From contig NZ_CP023688.1 in assembly GCF_008704655.1 (NCBI RefSeq), positions 558,001 to 622,000 on the forward strand: DNA of 64,000 nucleotides, written 5' to 3'. Below the pieces are notes generated by a model, which did not search any database, was not told the origin of the DNA, and was given only the letters and a program-made list of their open reading frames with translations. Positions 50,013 through 62,063 of the stretch are shown piece after piece (within the stretch, counting starts at the first letter, position 1; each line of letters starts with the position of its first letter). Made by a program: the position numbers and the translations under genes. Source of the stretch: Streptomyces rimosus (GTDB taxonomy: Bacteria; Actinomycetota; Actinomycetes; Streptomycetales; Streptomycetaceae).

Positions 50013-53000
50013 GTGGCGCATCGCGGATCACGCAGGACAACGGAACGTGTGGCCGGTGCGGCGGCGGAGCGGCTGTTGCGGCTGGGCCAACAGTTACAGG
50101 GGACCACGACGACCGCGGACCGGCGGGCGGTCTTCCGTGCGGATCAGGGAGTCAATGACGCGCCGTACCGTGAGCGGTGGGCGCACGACAAGGTGGTGCG
50201 CTCGACCCACGGTGTGAATTGCACGGGCTCGTGTTCCTGGCAGGTGTTCGTCAAAGACGGGCTCATCACCTGGGAAACACAACAGACGGATTACCCGTCG
50301 GTGGGCCCCGACCGCCCGGAGTACGAGCCGAGGGGCTGTCCGCGCGGAGCGTCCTTTTCCTGGTACACGTACTCGCCGACGCGGGTGCGTTATCCGTATG
50401 CGCGCGGCGTGCTGGTGGAAATGTTCCGGGAAGCGCGGGCCCGGCTCGGCGACCCGGTGGCGGCCTGGGCCGAGATCACCGGGGACGCGGCCAAACGCCG
50501 CCGGTATCAGCAGGCCCGCGGCAAAGGCGGCCTGGTACGGATCGGCTGGGACGAGGCTTTGGAGATCGCGGCCGCCGCCCATGTGCACACCCTCCAGCAT
50601 TACGGGCCGGACCGGATCGCCGGCTTCTCCCCCATCCCCGCGATGTCCATGGCCTCGCACGCGGTCGGCGCCCGCTTCATGTCGCTGCTCGGCGCGCCCA
50701 TGCTGTCCTTCTACGACTGGTACGCGGATCTGCCGATCGCCTCCCCGCAGGTCTTCGGCGACCAGACCGACGTCCCGGAATCCGGTGACTGGTGGGACGC
50801 GGCCTACCTGATGCTGTGGGGCTCGAACGTGCCGGTCACCCGCACCCCGGACGCGCACTGGATGGCCGAGGCCCGCTACCGCGGCCAGAAAGTCGTGGTG
50901 GTCTCCCCCGACTACGCCGACGCCACCAAATTCGCCGACGAATGGCTGCATCCCCACCCCGGCACCGACGGCGCCCTGGCCATGGCCATGGGCCACGTCA
51001 TCCTGCGCGAATGCTTCGTCCAACGCCAGGTCCCGTACTTCACCGACTACGTCAAAACCTTCACCGACCTGCCCTTCCTCGTCGAACTGGAGCCGCGCGG
51101 CGCGTCCTTCGTGCCGGGGAAGTTCGTCACGGCGGCCGGCCTGGGCCTGTCCGAGGAGGACGACGGCGGGGAGAACGGGCAGTGGAAGCCGGTGGTTTTC
51201 GACGCGGGGCGGGGTGCTCCCGTGGCTCCGCCCGGCACGCTGGGGGAACGCTGGAGCGAGGGCGGCGCGGGCCGCTGGCATCTCGACCTGGGCGACGTGG
51301 ACCCGCTGCTCACCTTCCACGAGGCGCAGGGCGCGGCCAGTGTGGAGGTCCTTCTTCCGCGCTTCGACCAGGGCGCGGAAGGTGAGGCCGGCACCGTGCG
51401 CCGGGCGGTGCCGGTGCGCGAACTGGGCGGCCGCCGGGTGACGACCGTCTTCGACCTGCTGCTGGCCCGGTACGGCGTGCACCGTCAGGGTCTGTCGGGG
51501 CAGTGGCCCCAGGGGTACGACGACGCAGCGCTGCCGTGCACCCCGGCCTGGCAGGAGACGCTGACCTCGGTTCCGGCGGGCGCCGTCGTACGGGCGGCGC
51601 GGGAGTTCGCGCACACCGCCGAGAAGACGCGCGGGCGCTGCATGATCGTGATGGGCGCCGGTACCAACCACTGGTTCCACTCGGACACCATCTACCGGTC
51701 GTTCCTGACGCTCCTGCTGCTGACCGGCTGCCAGGGCGTCAACGGCGGCGGCTGGGCGCATTACGTCGGCCAGGAGAAGGTACGCCCGTACGCCGGGTGG
51801 CAGCAGTTGCAGAGCGCGGCGGACTGGGTACGGCCGTCGCGGCAGATGGCCGGGACACCGTTCTGGTACCTGCACACCGACCAGTGGCGGTATGAGACCT
51901 ACCGGGCCGATGCGCTGGCCTCGGTGACGGGCCGGGGTCTGTTCGCGGGTCGGCACACCGCTGATCTGGTGGCGCAGTCCGCCCGTCTGGGCTGGATGCC
52001 TTCCGCCCCCACGTTCAGCGACAACCCCCTGACGTTGGGGGACCGGGTCCGCGCCGCCGGGCGCGAACCGGGGCAGTGGGTGGCCGACCAGCTTCAGCAC
52101 GGGCAGCTGGGGTTCGCCTGTGAGGACCCGGACGATCCGGCGAACTGGCCCCGGGTGCTGACCGTGTGGCGGGCGAATCTGATCGGTTCTTCCGCCAAGG
52201 GCAACGAGTACTTCCTGCGACACCTGCTGGGCGCCGCCGACAACGCGAGTGCCGAAGAGGCGCCTCCAGAGTCCCGCCCGCGCGATGTCACCTGGCACGA
52301 GGAGGCGCCGCGCGGAAAGCTCGACCTACTGCTGGCGCTGGACTTCCGTATGACCTCCACGACCCTGATGGCGGATCTGGTTCTGCCCGCAGCCACCTGG
52401 TACGAGAAGCACGACCTGTCCAGCACGGACATGCACCCGTACGTACACGCCTTCTCGCCCGCGATCATCCCGCCCTGGCAGGCCCGTACCGACTTCGAGA
52501 TCTTCCACGGCCTGGCGTCGAAGCTCAGCGAACTGGCCCGTGGGCGCCTGGACACCCGGTACGACCTGGTGGCCACCCCGCTGACGCACGACACCCCCGG
52601 CGAGACGGCGCAGCCCGGCGGAACGGTGCCCGACTGGCGGGAGGCGGGTCGGCCTCGGCCAGGACACAACCTGCCGGCGTTCGCGCTCGTCGAGCGGGAT
52701 TACACGGCCGTGGCCGCGAAGCTGGCCGGCCTGGGGCCGCTGGCCGAGGAGTCGGGCATGACCGTCAAGGGCGTGACCGTGTACCCGCGGGCGGAGGCCC
52801 GGTGGCTGGCGGACCGGTGCGGGACGGCCGCCGGGGGCGCGGCGAGCGGGCGGCCGCTGCTGGATACGGACGTGAAGTTCTGCGAGGCGATCCTCGCCCT
52901 GTCCGGCACCACCAACGGGCGGCTGGCCGCCGAGGGTTTCGCGCGCCTCGCCGAACGCTGCGGCCCCGGCAGCGGACTGACGGCGCTCGGCGAGTCGGTC

Positions 53001-53738
53001 GCCGAACGGCGCGTGGTCTTCTCCGACACCCAGGCCCGCCCGGTGCAGGTAGGGGCCAGTTTCGAGTGGTCGGGCAAGGAGGGTCCGGAGCGCCGGTACG
53101 CGCCGTTCACGATCAACACCGAGCACCGCAAGCCCTGGCACACCCTCACCGGCCGCCAGCACTTCTACCTCGACCACGACTGGATGGCCGAACTCGGCGA
53201 GCAGCTTCCCGTCTACCGCCCGCCGCTGGACCTCGCCTCCCTGGGCGAACACCCCCCGACGGCAGGAGTGGAGGGCGCGCGCTCGGTGACGGTCCGCTAT
53301 GTCACCCCGCATTCGAAGTGGTCCATCCACTCCGAGTACCAGGAGAACCTGCTCATGCAGACACTGGCCCGCGGCGGCCCGGTCATCTGGCTCAGCGTCC
53401 AGGACGCGGCCCGTATCGAGGTGGCCGACAACGACTGGATCGAGGCGGTCAACCCCAACGGCGTGGTCGTCGCACGGGCCATCGTCTCGCACCGCATGCC
53501 GCCCGGCACCGTGTTCATGTACCACGTACAGGAACGCCTGGTGAACGTGCCCAAATCCCAGGCCACCGGCCGGCGCGGCGGAGTGCACAACGCCCTCACC
53601 AAACTCCTGATCAAGCCCACCCACCTCATCGGCGGCTACGGCCAGCTGTCCTTCGCCCCCAACTACTACGGCCCCACCGGCAACCAGCGCGACGCCGTCA
53701 CCACCATCCGACGCCGCTCGCAGAACGTGGAGTACTGA
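50013..53738 (+). CDS. narG: Respiratory nitrate reductase alpha subunit
   Basis: The 1241-residue protein starts at GTG 50013 (AGAAGGGA upstream). It is the Mo-bisMGD catalytic subunit that reduces nitrate to nitrite at the cytoplasmic face. The Fe-S FS0 motif region is THGVNCTGSCSWQVFVKDG, and QQTDYPSVGPDRPEYEPRGC is a NarG signature. The aspartate ligating Mo in NarG lies in the YDWYADLPIASPQVFGDQTD segment. The C-terminal molybdopterin dinucleotide-binding domain (TVRYVTPHSKWSIHSEYQEN, ITGYGQ-like end GGYGQLSFAPNYYGPTGNQR) is complete. Length is close to the usual 1220-1250. It leads the narGHJI operon. Confidence 0.97.
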   Translation: MAHRGSRRTTERVAGAAAERLLRLGQQLQGTTTTADRRAVFRADQGVNDAPYRERWAHDKVVRSTHGVNCTGSCSWQVFVKDGLITWETQQTDYPSVGPDRPEYEPRGCPRGASFSWYTYSPTRVRYPYARGVLVEMFREARARLGDPVAAWAEITGDAAKRRRYQQARGKGGLVRIGWDEALEIAAAAHVHTLQHYGPDRIAGFSPIPAMSMASHAVGARFMSLLGAPMLSFYDWYADLPIASPQVFGDQTDVPESGDWWDAAYLMLWGSNVPVTRTPDAHWMAEARYRGQKVVVVSPDYADATKFADEWLHPHPGTDGALAMAMGHVILRECFVQRQVPYFTDYVKTFTDLPFLVELEPRGASFVPGKFVTAAGLGLSEEDDGGENGQWKPVVFDAGRGAPVAPPGTLGERWSEGGAGRWHLDLGDVDPLLTFHEAQGAASVEVLLPRFDQGAEGEAGTVRRAVPVRELGGRRVTTVFDLLLARYGVHRQGLSGQWPQGYDDAALPCTPAWQETLTSVPAGAVVRAAREFAHTAEKTRGRCMIVMGAGTNHWFHSDTIYRSFLTLLLLTGCQGVNGGGWAHYVGQEKVRPYAGWQQLQSAADWVRPSRQMAGTPFWYLHTDQWRYETYRADALASVTGRGLFAGRHTADLVAQSARLGWMPSAPTFSDNPLTLGDRVRAAGREPGQWVADQLQHGQLGFACEDPDDPANWPRVLTVWRANLIGSSAKGNEYFLRHLLGAADNASAEEAPPESRPRDVTWHEEAPRGKLDLLLALDFRMTSTTLMADLVLPAATWYEKHDLSSTDMHPYVHAFSPAIIPPWQARTDFEIFHGLASKLSELARGRLDTRYDLVATPLTHDTPGETAQPGGTVPDWREAGRPRPGHNLPAFALVERDYTAVAAKLAGLGPLAEESGMTVKGVTVYPRAEARWLADRCGTAAGGAASGRPLLDTDVKFCEAILALSGTTNGRLAAEGFARLAERCGPGSGLTALGESVAERRVVFSDTQARPVQVGASFEWSGKEGPERRYAPFTINTEHRKPWHTLTGRQHFYLDHDWMAELGEQLPVYRPPLDLASLGEHPPTAGVEGARSVTVRYVTPHSKWSIHSEYQENLLMQTLARGGPVIWLSVQDAARIEVADNDWIEAVNPNGVVVARAIVSHRMPPGTVFMYHVQERLVNVPKSQATGRRGGVHNALTKLLIKPTHLIGGYGQLSFAPNYYGPTGNQRDAVTTIRRRSQNVEY

Positions 53739-53739
53739 C

Positions 53740-55380
53740 ATGCCTCGCGGCACACCCCCCACCCGCCGCGTCATGGCCCAGGTGGCCATGGTCATGAACC
53801 TCGACAAGTGCATCGGCTGCCACACCTGCTCGGTCACCTGCAAACAGACCTGGACCCACCGTTCCGGCACCGAATACGTCTGGTTCAACAACGTCGAGAC
53901 CCGGCCCGGCCAGGGCTACCCCCGCGCCTACGAGGACCAGGAGCACTGGAAGGGCGGCTGGCGGCTCAAGGGCGACCGCCTCGTACCCCGCAGCGGCGGC
54001 CGGGCCCGTCGACTGGCCCGTCTCTTCGCCAACCCCGAACTGCCCGCCCTGAGCGACTACTACGAGCCCTGGACGTACGACTACGCGAACCTCACCACCG
54101 CACCGCTCGGCGACGACCTGCCCACCGCACCGCCCCGCTCCCTCATCGACGGCCGCCCCACCGACATCACCTGGGGCCCCAACTGGGACGACGACCTCGG
54201 CGGCGGCCCCGACCACCTCGCCGACGACCCCGTCCTGAAGAAAATGAACGACCAGGTGCGCCTCGAATACGAGCAGGCTTTCCTGTTCTACCTGCCCCGC
54301 ATCTGCGAGCACTGCCTCAACCCGTCCTGCGTCGCCGTCTGCCCCTCCGGCGCCCTCTACAAGCGCATCGAGGACGGCATCGTCCTCGTCGACCAGGACC
54401 GCTGCCGCGGCTGGCGCATGTGCGTCACCGGCTGCCCCTACAAAAAGGTCTACTTCAACCACCAGACCGGCAAAGCCGAAAAATGCACCCTCTGCTACCC
54501 GCGCATCGAAGCAGGCCAGCCCACCGTGTGCTCCGAAACGTGCGTAGGGCGATTGCGCTACCTCGGCGTCATCCTCTACGACCCCGACAAAGTCGGCGAA
54601 GCCGCCGCCACACCCGACGAAAAGGACCTCTACGAGGCCCAGCTCTCCTGCTTCCTCGACCCCGACGACCCCACCGTCGCACGCGCCGCCGAGGAATCCG
54701 GCATCCCCCACGACTGGATCACCGCCGCCCGCCGCTCCCCCGTCCGCGCGCTCATCACGGACTACCGCGTGGCGCTGCCGCTGCATCCGGAATACCGCAC
54801 CATGCCGATGGTCTGGTACGTGCCGCCGCTGTCGCCGGTGGTCGAGTCGCTGACCGCGACCGGGCACGACGGCGAGGACCCGGCCAAGCTGTTCGCCGCC
54901 ATCGACGCGCTGCGCATCCCGCTGGACTACCTCGCCCATCTCTTCACCGCGGGCGATCCGGCGCCCGTCGAAGCCGCCCTGTGCCGGCTGGCCGCGATGC
55001 GCGCCCACATGCGGCGCATCAACCTCGGTGATCCTCGTGATCCGGCGATCGCCCGGAGCGTCGGCCTGGACGAGCGTGGCATCGAGGACATGTACCGGCT
55101 GCTGGCCCTGGCCAAGTACGAGGACCGTTATGTGATCCCGACCAGCTACACAGGAACGGTTCCCCCGGACTCGGTGGACGGCGGATGCAGTCTGGACGGG
55201 GACGGCGGCCCGGGCATGTACGACGCGGGCCTGCCGGGCATGGACTCCTTCCACGCCCCGCCGGTTCCCGAAACCGTCGCGGCGGGCGACGGGCTGCGCG
55301 GTCGTGTCAACCTGCTGAACTGGGACGGCAGGGGGCTTCCCCGCGGCCTGTTCCCCCGCCGCCGGGAGAGCGAGCGGTGA
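53740..55380 (+). CDS. narH: Respiratory nitrate reductase beta subunit
   Basis: The 546-residue Fe-S subunit starts at ATG 53740, one base after narG. It carries four cluster motifs: CIGCHTCSVTCKQTW, CEHCLNPSCVAVCPSG, CRGWRMCVTGCPYKK (with Trp in place of one Cys, as in NarH, giving a 3Fe-4S cluster) and CTLCYPRIEAGQPTVCSETC. It passes electrons from NarI to NarG. The C-terminal third is longer than in Escherichia coli, with a Gly/Pro-rich end. Confidence 0.97.
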   Translation: MPRGTPPTRRVMAQVAMVMNLDKCIGCHTCSVTCKQTWTHRSGTEYVWFNNVETRPGQGYPRAYEDQEHWKGGWRLKGDRLVPRSGGRARRLARLFANPELPALSDYYEPWTYDYANLTTAPLGDDLPTAPPRSLIDGRPTDITWGPNWDDDLGGGPDHLADDPVLKKMNDQVRLEYEQAFLFYLPRICEHCLNPSCVAVCPSGALYKRIEDGIVLVDQDRCRGWRMCVTGCPYKKVYFNHQTGKAEKCTLCYPRIEAGQPTVCSETCVGRLRYLGVILYDPDKVGEAAATPDEKDLYEAQLSCFLDPDDPTVARAAEESGIPHDWITAARRSPVRALITDYRVALPLHPEYRTMPMVWYVPPLSPVVESLTATGHDGEDPAKLFAAIDALRIPLDYLAHLFTAGDPAPVEAALCRLAAMRAHMRRINLGDPRDPAIARSVGLDERGIEDMYRLLALAKYEDRYVIPTSYTGTVPPDSVDGGCSLDGDGGPGMYDAGLPGMDSFHAPPVPETVAAGDGLRGRVNLLNWDGRGLPRGLFPRRRESER

Positions 55381-56003
55381 CCGCCGTCCGTCCCGCCGTC
55401 CATCAGGCGGCTTCCCTGCTGCTGGTCTACCCCGACGACGACTGGCCCGTACGGCTGGCCGCCGTCACCGAGGCGATGCGCGCGCTGCCGGGCGAGTCAC
55501 CGGCCGCGCTAGCGCGCTTCTGCGCCTACGCCCGGACCGTACCGCCACTCGACCTGGCGGCCCGTTACGTCCTCACCTTCGACCGCAGCCGACGCCGCAC
55601 CCTGCACCTGACGTACTACACCGACGGTGACACCCGCCGCCGCGGCGCGGCCCTCGCCCGGCTCAAGGCCCTCTACCGCGCCCACGGCTGGCAGCCGAGC
55701 GGCGGTGAGCTGCCCGACTTCCTGCCCGCCGTACTGGAATTCAGCGCGCGCTGTCCTGAGCCGGGGCTCTCTCTGCTGCGCGAGCACCGGCCCGCACTCG
55801 ACCTGCTCGGCCGCGCTCTGGAAACGTACGGGAGCTCCTACGCCGACGTGCTGCGCGCCGTGCGCGACACCCTGCCGGCCCCCGCGGCCGCCGATCGCGC
55901 CGCCGTCCTCGGCCTGGCCCGCACCGGGCCGCCCACCGAGAACGTGGGCCTCGATCCCTTTCCCGCCTCAGGATCGCCGCATACGGAAGGAGCCCGCAGG
56001 TGA
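55377..56003 (+). CDS. narJ: Nitrate reductase assembly chaperone
   Basis: The 208-residue protein starts at GTG 55377 within the narH stop. It is an all-helical NarJ/TorD-like chaperone: HQAASLLLVYPDDDWPVRLA, then YVLTFDRSRRRTLHLTYYTD and GDTRRRGAALARLKALY, a motif specific to NarJ. It is needed for Mo-cofactor insertion into NarG. It overlaps narI by four bases. Confidence 0.95.
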   Translation: MTAVRPAVHQAASLLLVYPDDDWPVRLAAVTEAMRALPGESPAALARFCAYARTVPPLDLAARYVLTFDRSRRRTLHLTYYTDGDTRRRGAALARLKALYRAHGWQPSGGELPDFLPAVLEFSARCPEPGLSLLREHRPALDLLGRALETYGSSYADVLRAVRDTLPAPAAADRAAVLGLARTGPPTENVGLDPFPASGSPHTEGARR

Positions 56004-56806
56004 CCCACGCGCACATCGCCCTGTGGGGAGTGCTGCCCTACCTCGTGCTGGCCACCCTGGTCGCCGGCACCGCCTGGCGCTACCGCTACGACCGCTTCGG
56101 CTTCACCACCCGCTCCAGCCAGCTGCACGAGTCCCGTCTGCTGCGCATCGGCGGGCCGCTCTTCCACTACGCCCTGTTCCTGGTCATCGGCGGTCATGTC
56201 ATGGGGCTGCTCGTTCCCGAGGCGCTGACCGAGCGGCTGCGCGTCAGTGAGCACCTGTACCACCTGACGGCCCTGACCATCGGCGGCCTGGCGGGCCTGG
56301 CCGCCGTCGCGGGCCTGGCCCTCCTCCTCCACCGCCGCCTGCGCGTGCCCGCCGTCCGCGCCGCGACCAGCCGCAGCGACCGCCTGGTGTATCCCCTGCT
56401 GGCCGTCGTCCTGCTCGCCGGGCTGCTGGCCACCGCCTCCACGGTCACCAACCCGTACGACTACCGGCTGGGCGTCTCGGTCTGGTTCCGGAGCCTCTTC
56501 GCCCTCGAACCCGATGTCGGCGCCATGGCCCGGGCGCCCTTCGTCCACCAACTGCACGCCCTGCTGGGCATGGCGCTGTTCGCCCTGTGGCCGTTCAGCC
56601 GTCTGGTGCACGCGTTCACCGTGCCCCTCGGGTACCTCTTCCGCCCATACGTCGTCTACCGCTCCCGTGGCCGCGGCCCATACCGGCGCGCGGGAGCCAG
56701 GCAGCTGGAGTACCCATGGGCCACGAGGCCGCCGGGCAGGACACCCGCCGGACGCGGGCACGGGAAGCCGTCGCGCGACTCCCGCCAGGATGTTTCGCGT
56801 CCGTAA
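56000..56806 (+). CDS. narI: Respiratory nitrate reductase gamma subunit (cytochrome b)
   Basis: The 268-residue protein starts at GTG 56000. Five membrane helices carry the b-heme histidines in GPLFHYALFLVIGGHVMGLL and in VHQLHALLGMALFALWPFSR with LVHAF. It oxidises menaquinol and passes electrons to NarH. Its last 40 residues are a hydrophilic Arg/Pro tail that overlaps the next gene by 91 bases. Confidence 0.95.
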   Translation: MTHAHIALWGVLPYLVLATLVAGTAWRYRYDRFGFTTRSSQLHESRLLRIGGPLFHYALFLVIGGHVMGLLVPEALTERLRVSEHLYHLTALTIGGLAGLAAVAGLALLLHRRLRVPAVRAATSRSDRLVYPLLAVVLLAGLLATASTVTNPYDYRLGVSVWFRSLFALEPDVGAMARAPFVHQLHALLGMALFALWPFSRLVHAFTVPLGYLFRPYVVYRSRGRGPYRRAGARQLEYPWATRPPGRTPAGRGHGKPSRDSRQDVSRP

Positions 56807-57738
56807 TGGCCGCGGGCATCGTCTCCCGGGCGGCACGGCACCATCGGTGCGCAGGGGTGGCCCGCGTGCTGCTGGGTGTAGGCGTGATCCTCTACGCCGG
56901 TCTCGTCGTCGCGACCGGGTGGCGGATCGCCGCGTACCGCGGCCGGGTGGCGCGGGACGCGGCCGATCCGGCCCGCGCCTTCGGGTTCTTCACGTTCGTG
57001 GCGGCCTCCGACGTGCTGGCCGCCGATCTGGCGGCGGGGCGCTGGCACCCGTTCGCCGTGGCCCTGCTGACCGGCGGCGCCCTGTGCTGCGCTGCGCTGG
57101 TCCCGCGCATGCTGGTCACCGTGGCCCGGTCCCGGTCGGTGCGGCCGGACGGCAGCTGGTTCCTGCTCGTGGTCGGGCCGCAGTCGGTCGTCGTGGCCGG
57201 CACGGCGCTACGGGCCGGGCCCACGACGGCCGTGGCGGAGGTCTGCTGCTGGGCGGCGGGCGTCCTGGCGTACGTCTCGATCACCACGCTGGTGTGGACG
57301 CGCCTGCGCCGCCACGGTGTCGCCCCGGCGGACCTGTCCCCGGTGTACTGGATCGCCATGGGCGCGGGCGCCATCAGCGTCCTGGCCGGAGCCGACGTAC
57401 TGCTCTCCACGCCGTGGGACGGGCCGGTCCGGGCGGTGATCGTCGTGGTGCTGACGGCGGTGGCCGGGTGGGCGACGGCGCTGATCCCGGTGCTCCTGGC
57501 CGCCGGCGCGTGGCGGCACGTCCGGCATCGCGTACCGCTGCGCTACGAACCGTCCTGGTGGTCGGCGGTCTTCCCGATCGGCATGTACGCCGTGGCCACG
57601 CACCAGGCGGGCCGGGCGACGGGGGCAGGTCTGTGGGAGGGCGCGGGGCACGCGGTGGCGTGGGCGGCGCTGGGCGCGTGGACGTTGGTCGGCGCGGCCG
57701 TACTCGTGGAACGGTCGCACCGTCGGGTGGCCGAATGA
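56716..57738 (+). CDS. TDT/SLAC1-family anion transporter in the nar operon
   Basis: The 340-residue protein starts at ATG 56716 (GGAG upstream), inside the end of narI; the later ATG overlapping the narI stop would cut the first helix. Ten membrane segments begin with the family signature ARLPPGCFASVMAAGIVSRA. The family includes TehA, Mae1 and plant SLAC1, an anion channel permeable to nitrate. No NarK-type nitrate/nitrite transporter is present in this operon. The position suggests nitrate uptake or nitrite export; that role is inference. Confidence 0.88.
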   Translation: MGHEAAGQDTRRTRAREAVARLPPGCFASVMAAGIVSRAARHHRCAGVARVLLGVGVILYAGLVVATGWRIAAYRGRVARDAADPARAFGFFTFVAASDVLAADLAAGRWHPFAVALLTGGALCCAALVPRMLVTVARSRSVRPDGSWFLLVVGPQSVVVAGTALRAGPTTAVAEVCCWAAGVLAYVSITTLVWTRLRRHGVAPADLSPVYWIAMGAGAISVLAGADVLLSTPWDGPVRAVIVVVLTAVAGWATALIPVLLAAGAWRHVRHRVPLRYEPSWWSAVFPIGMYAVATHQAGRATGAGLWEGAGHAVAWAALGAWTLVGAAVLVERSHRRVAE

Positions 57739-58116
57739 CGGCGGGCGGGCCCGGCAACCGCTGAAGGCCGGCCGGAGCCGCCCTCAGCCATCGCACCCTG
57801 ACCTTCGCAACCTTGGCAAAACGCGGCGGGAAGATTCGCAAAGGTTGGCATGCGTACACCCTTGTTGGCACTCAGTGCCAGTGCCAGGGTGGTGTCCACG
57901 CGGCCCGCCGGGCCCGGCGGCAGCCGCCCGGGGCCGGGGCACGATTCCCGCTCTGACGTCGGAGATCCCGGCCAGGACGGCAGCCCGCACCGGCAGCATT
58001 GCTCACCTTGCCGCATGGCACAGCAGCGGGCCGCACCCCAGTTGAGACACGCAGTGCCATTCCGTGGCGGTGCGACACACGGGTTGGCAGACGAAACAGC
58101 ACGCAAGGAGACGGTC
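57739..58116. other. Promoter region of the isocitrate lyase gene
   Basis: No gene is seen. The stretch holds two direct copies of a TTCGCAA/TTGGCA element (57804-57850), a further GTTGGCA at about 58082, and a short palindrome GGCACTCAGTGCC near 57866-57880. Confidence 0.6.
57804..57850 (+). promoter_or_regulatory. Two copies of TTCGCAA-N2/3-TTGGCA upstream of aceA, candidate RamB-like sites
   Basis: TTCGCAA-CC-TTGGCA (57804-57818) and TTCGCAA-AGG-TTGGCA (57835-57850) are 31 bases apart, about three helical turns. RamB of corynebacteria and mycobacteria controls aceA through sites with a TTTGCAA-like core. A RamB/ScfR-type regulator could bind here; none is encoded in the window. Confidence 0.45.
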
Positions 58117-59400
<1,284 letters not shown>

Positions 59401-59533
59401 GCGCTCCTCGCGGCCGCCCCCGGCCAGGCCGCACAGCGGCCCGAGCATCCGCGCGGCCCACCCCTCCGCCCGAGCGGAGGGCCGGGCGATCGTCCCCGCC
59501 CGCCCCTCCGCTCCCCTTTCTTCAGGAGAACCG

Positions 59534-61128
<1,595 letters not shown>

Positions 61129-61132
<4 letters not shown>

Positions 61133-61998
61133 GCCCGGACATCCGGCGGGTCGGCGTGGTCGGCGGCGGGCAGATGGGCGCGGGCATCGCCGAGGTGTGC
61201 GCGCGGGCCGGGCTGGACACCGTGGTGTGCGAGGTGGACGCGGTCGCGGCCCGGGCCGCCCGGGACCGGGTGGCGGCATCGCTCGACCGGGCGGTACGGC
61301 GCGGCAGGCTGACGGAGGCCGCGGCCGGGGACGCGCTGGCCCGCCTGGTGTTCACCGGCAGCCTGGAAGCTCTGGCCGACCGGAGTTGCGTCATCGAGGC
61401 CGTGGTGGAGAACCCGGACGCCAAGACCGAGGTCTTCGCCGCGCTGGACAAGATCGTCGAGGATCCGGCCGCCGTGCTGGCCACCAACACCTCCTCCCTC
61501 CCGGTGATGCGGGTCGGCATGGCGACCGGCCGCGCGGACCGGGTGGTGGGCCTGCACTTCTTCAACCCCGTGCCCGTCATGCCGCTGGTGGAGGTGGTGA
61601 CCTCGCTGCACACCTCGGCCGCGACGGCCGCCGCGGCCGAGGACTTCGCGACGCGCGTGCTCGGCAGGACCGTGATCCGCTCCAAGGACCGGGCGGGCTT
61701 CGTCGTCAACGCGCTGCTCGTCCCGTACCTGCTGGCCGCGATCCGGATGGCGGAGTCCGGTTTCGCCACCGCCGCGGACATTGACACGGGCATGGAACTG
61801 GGCTGCGCCCACCCCATGGGCCCGCTGAAGCTCGCCGACCTGATCGGCCTGGACACCGTCGCCTCGATCGCGGAGTCCCTCTACGACGAGTTCCGCGAAC
61901 CGCTCTACGCGCCACCGCCGCTGCTGCACCGGATGGTGGAGGCGGGACTCCTCGGCCGCAAGACCGGCCGGGGATTCCACCCCTACGGCCAGGGCTGA
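61129..61998 (+). CDS. 3-hydroxyacyl-CoA (3-hydroxybutyryl-CoA) dehydrogenase
   Basis: The 289-residue protein starts at ATG 61129 in the malate synthase stop. The NAD-binding motif VGVVGGGQMGAGIAEVCARA, VIEAVVENPDAKTEVFAALD, TNTSSLPV and the catalytic HFFNPVPVMPLVEVV identify a Hbd/FadB2-like enzyme. It oxidises 3-hydroxybutyryl-CoA or short fatty acyl intermediates, giving acetyl-CoA for the glyoxylate bypass. Confidence 0.95.
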
Positions 61999-62008
61999 GG
62001 GACCTGGT

Positions 62009-62032
62009 GGCGCGGGCTGAGGGGCCCGCGCC
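62009..62032. terminator. Terminator between convergent dehydrogenase and citrate synthase genes
   Basis: GGCGCGGGC (62009-62017) and GCCCGCGCC (62024-62032) form a perfect nine-base stem with a six-base loop. Confidence 0.75.
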
Positions 62033-62063
62033 GCGGTACGGGGGTGGCAGGGTGGCGGGCCCG

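Noticed and set aside
56806..57738. TAATG overlap at the narI stop as start of the TDT transporter
   Set aside because: This start would remove the first half of helix 1 with its family signature. ATG 56716 with its own GGAG keeps it.
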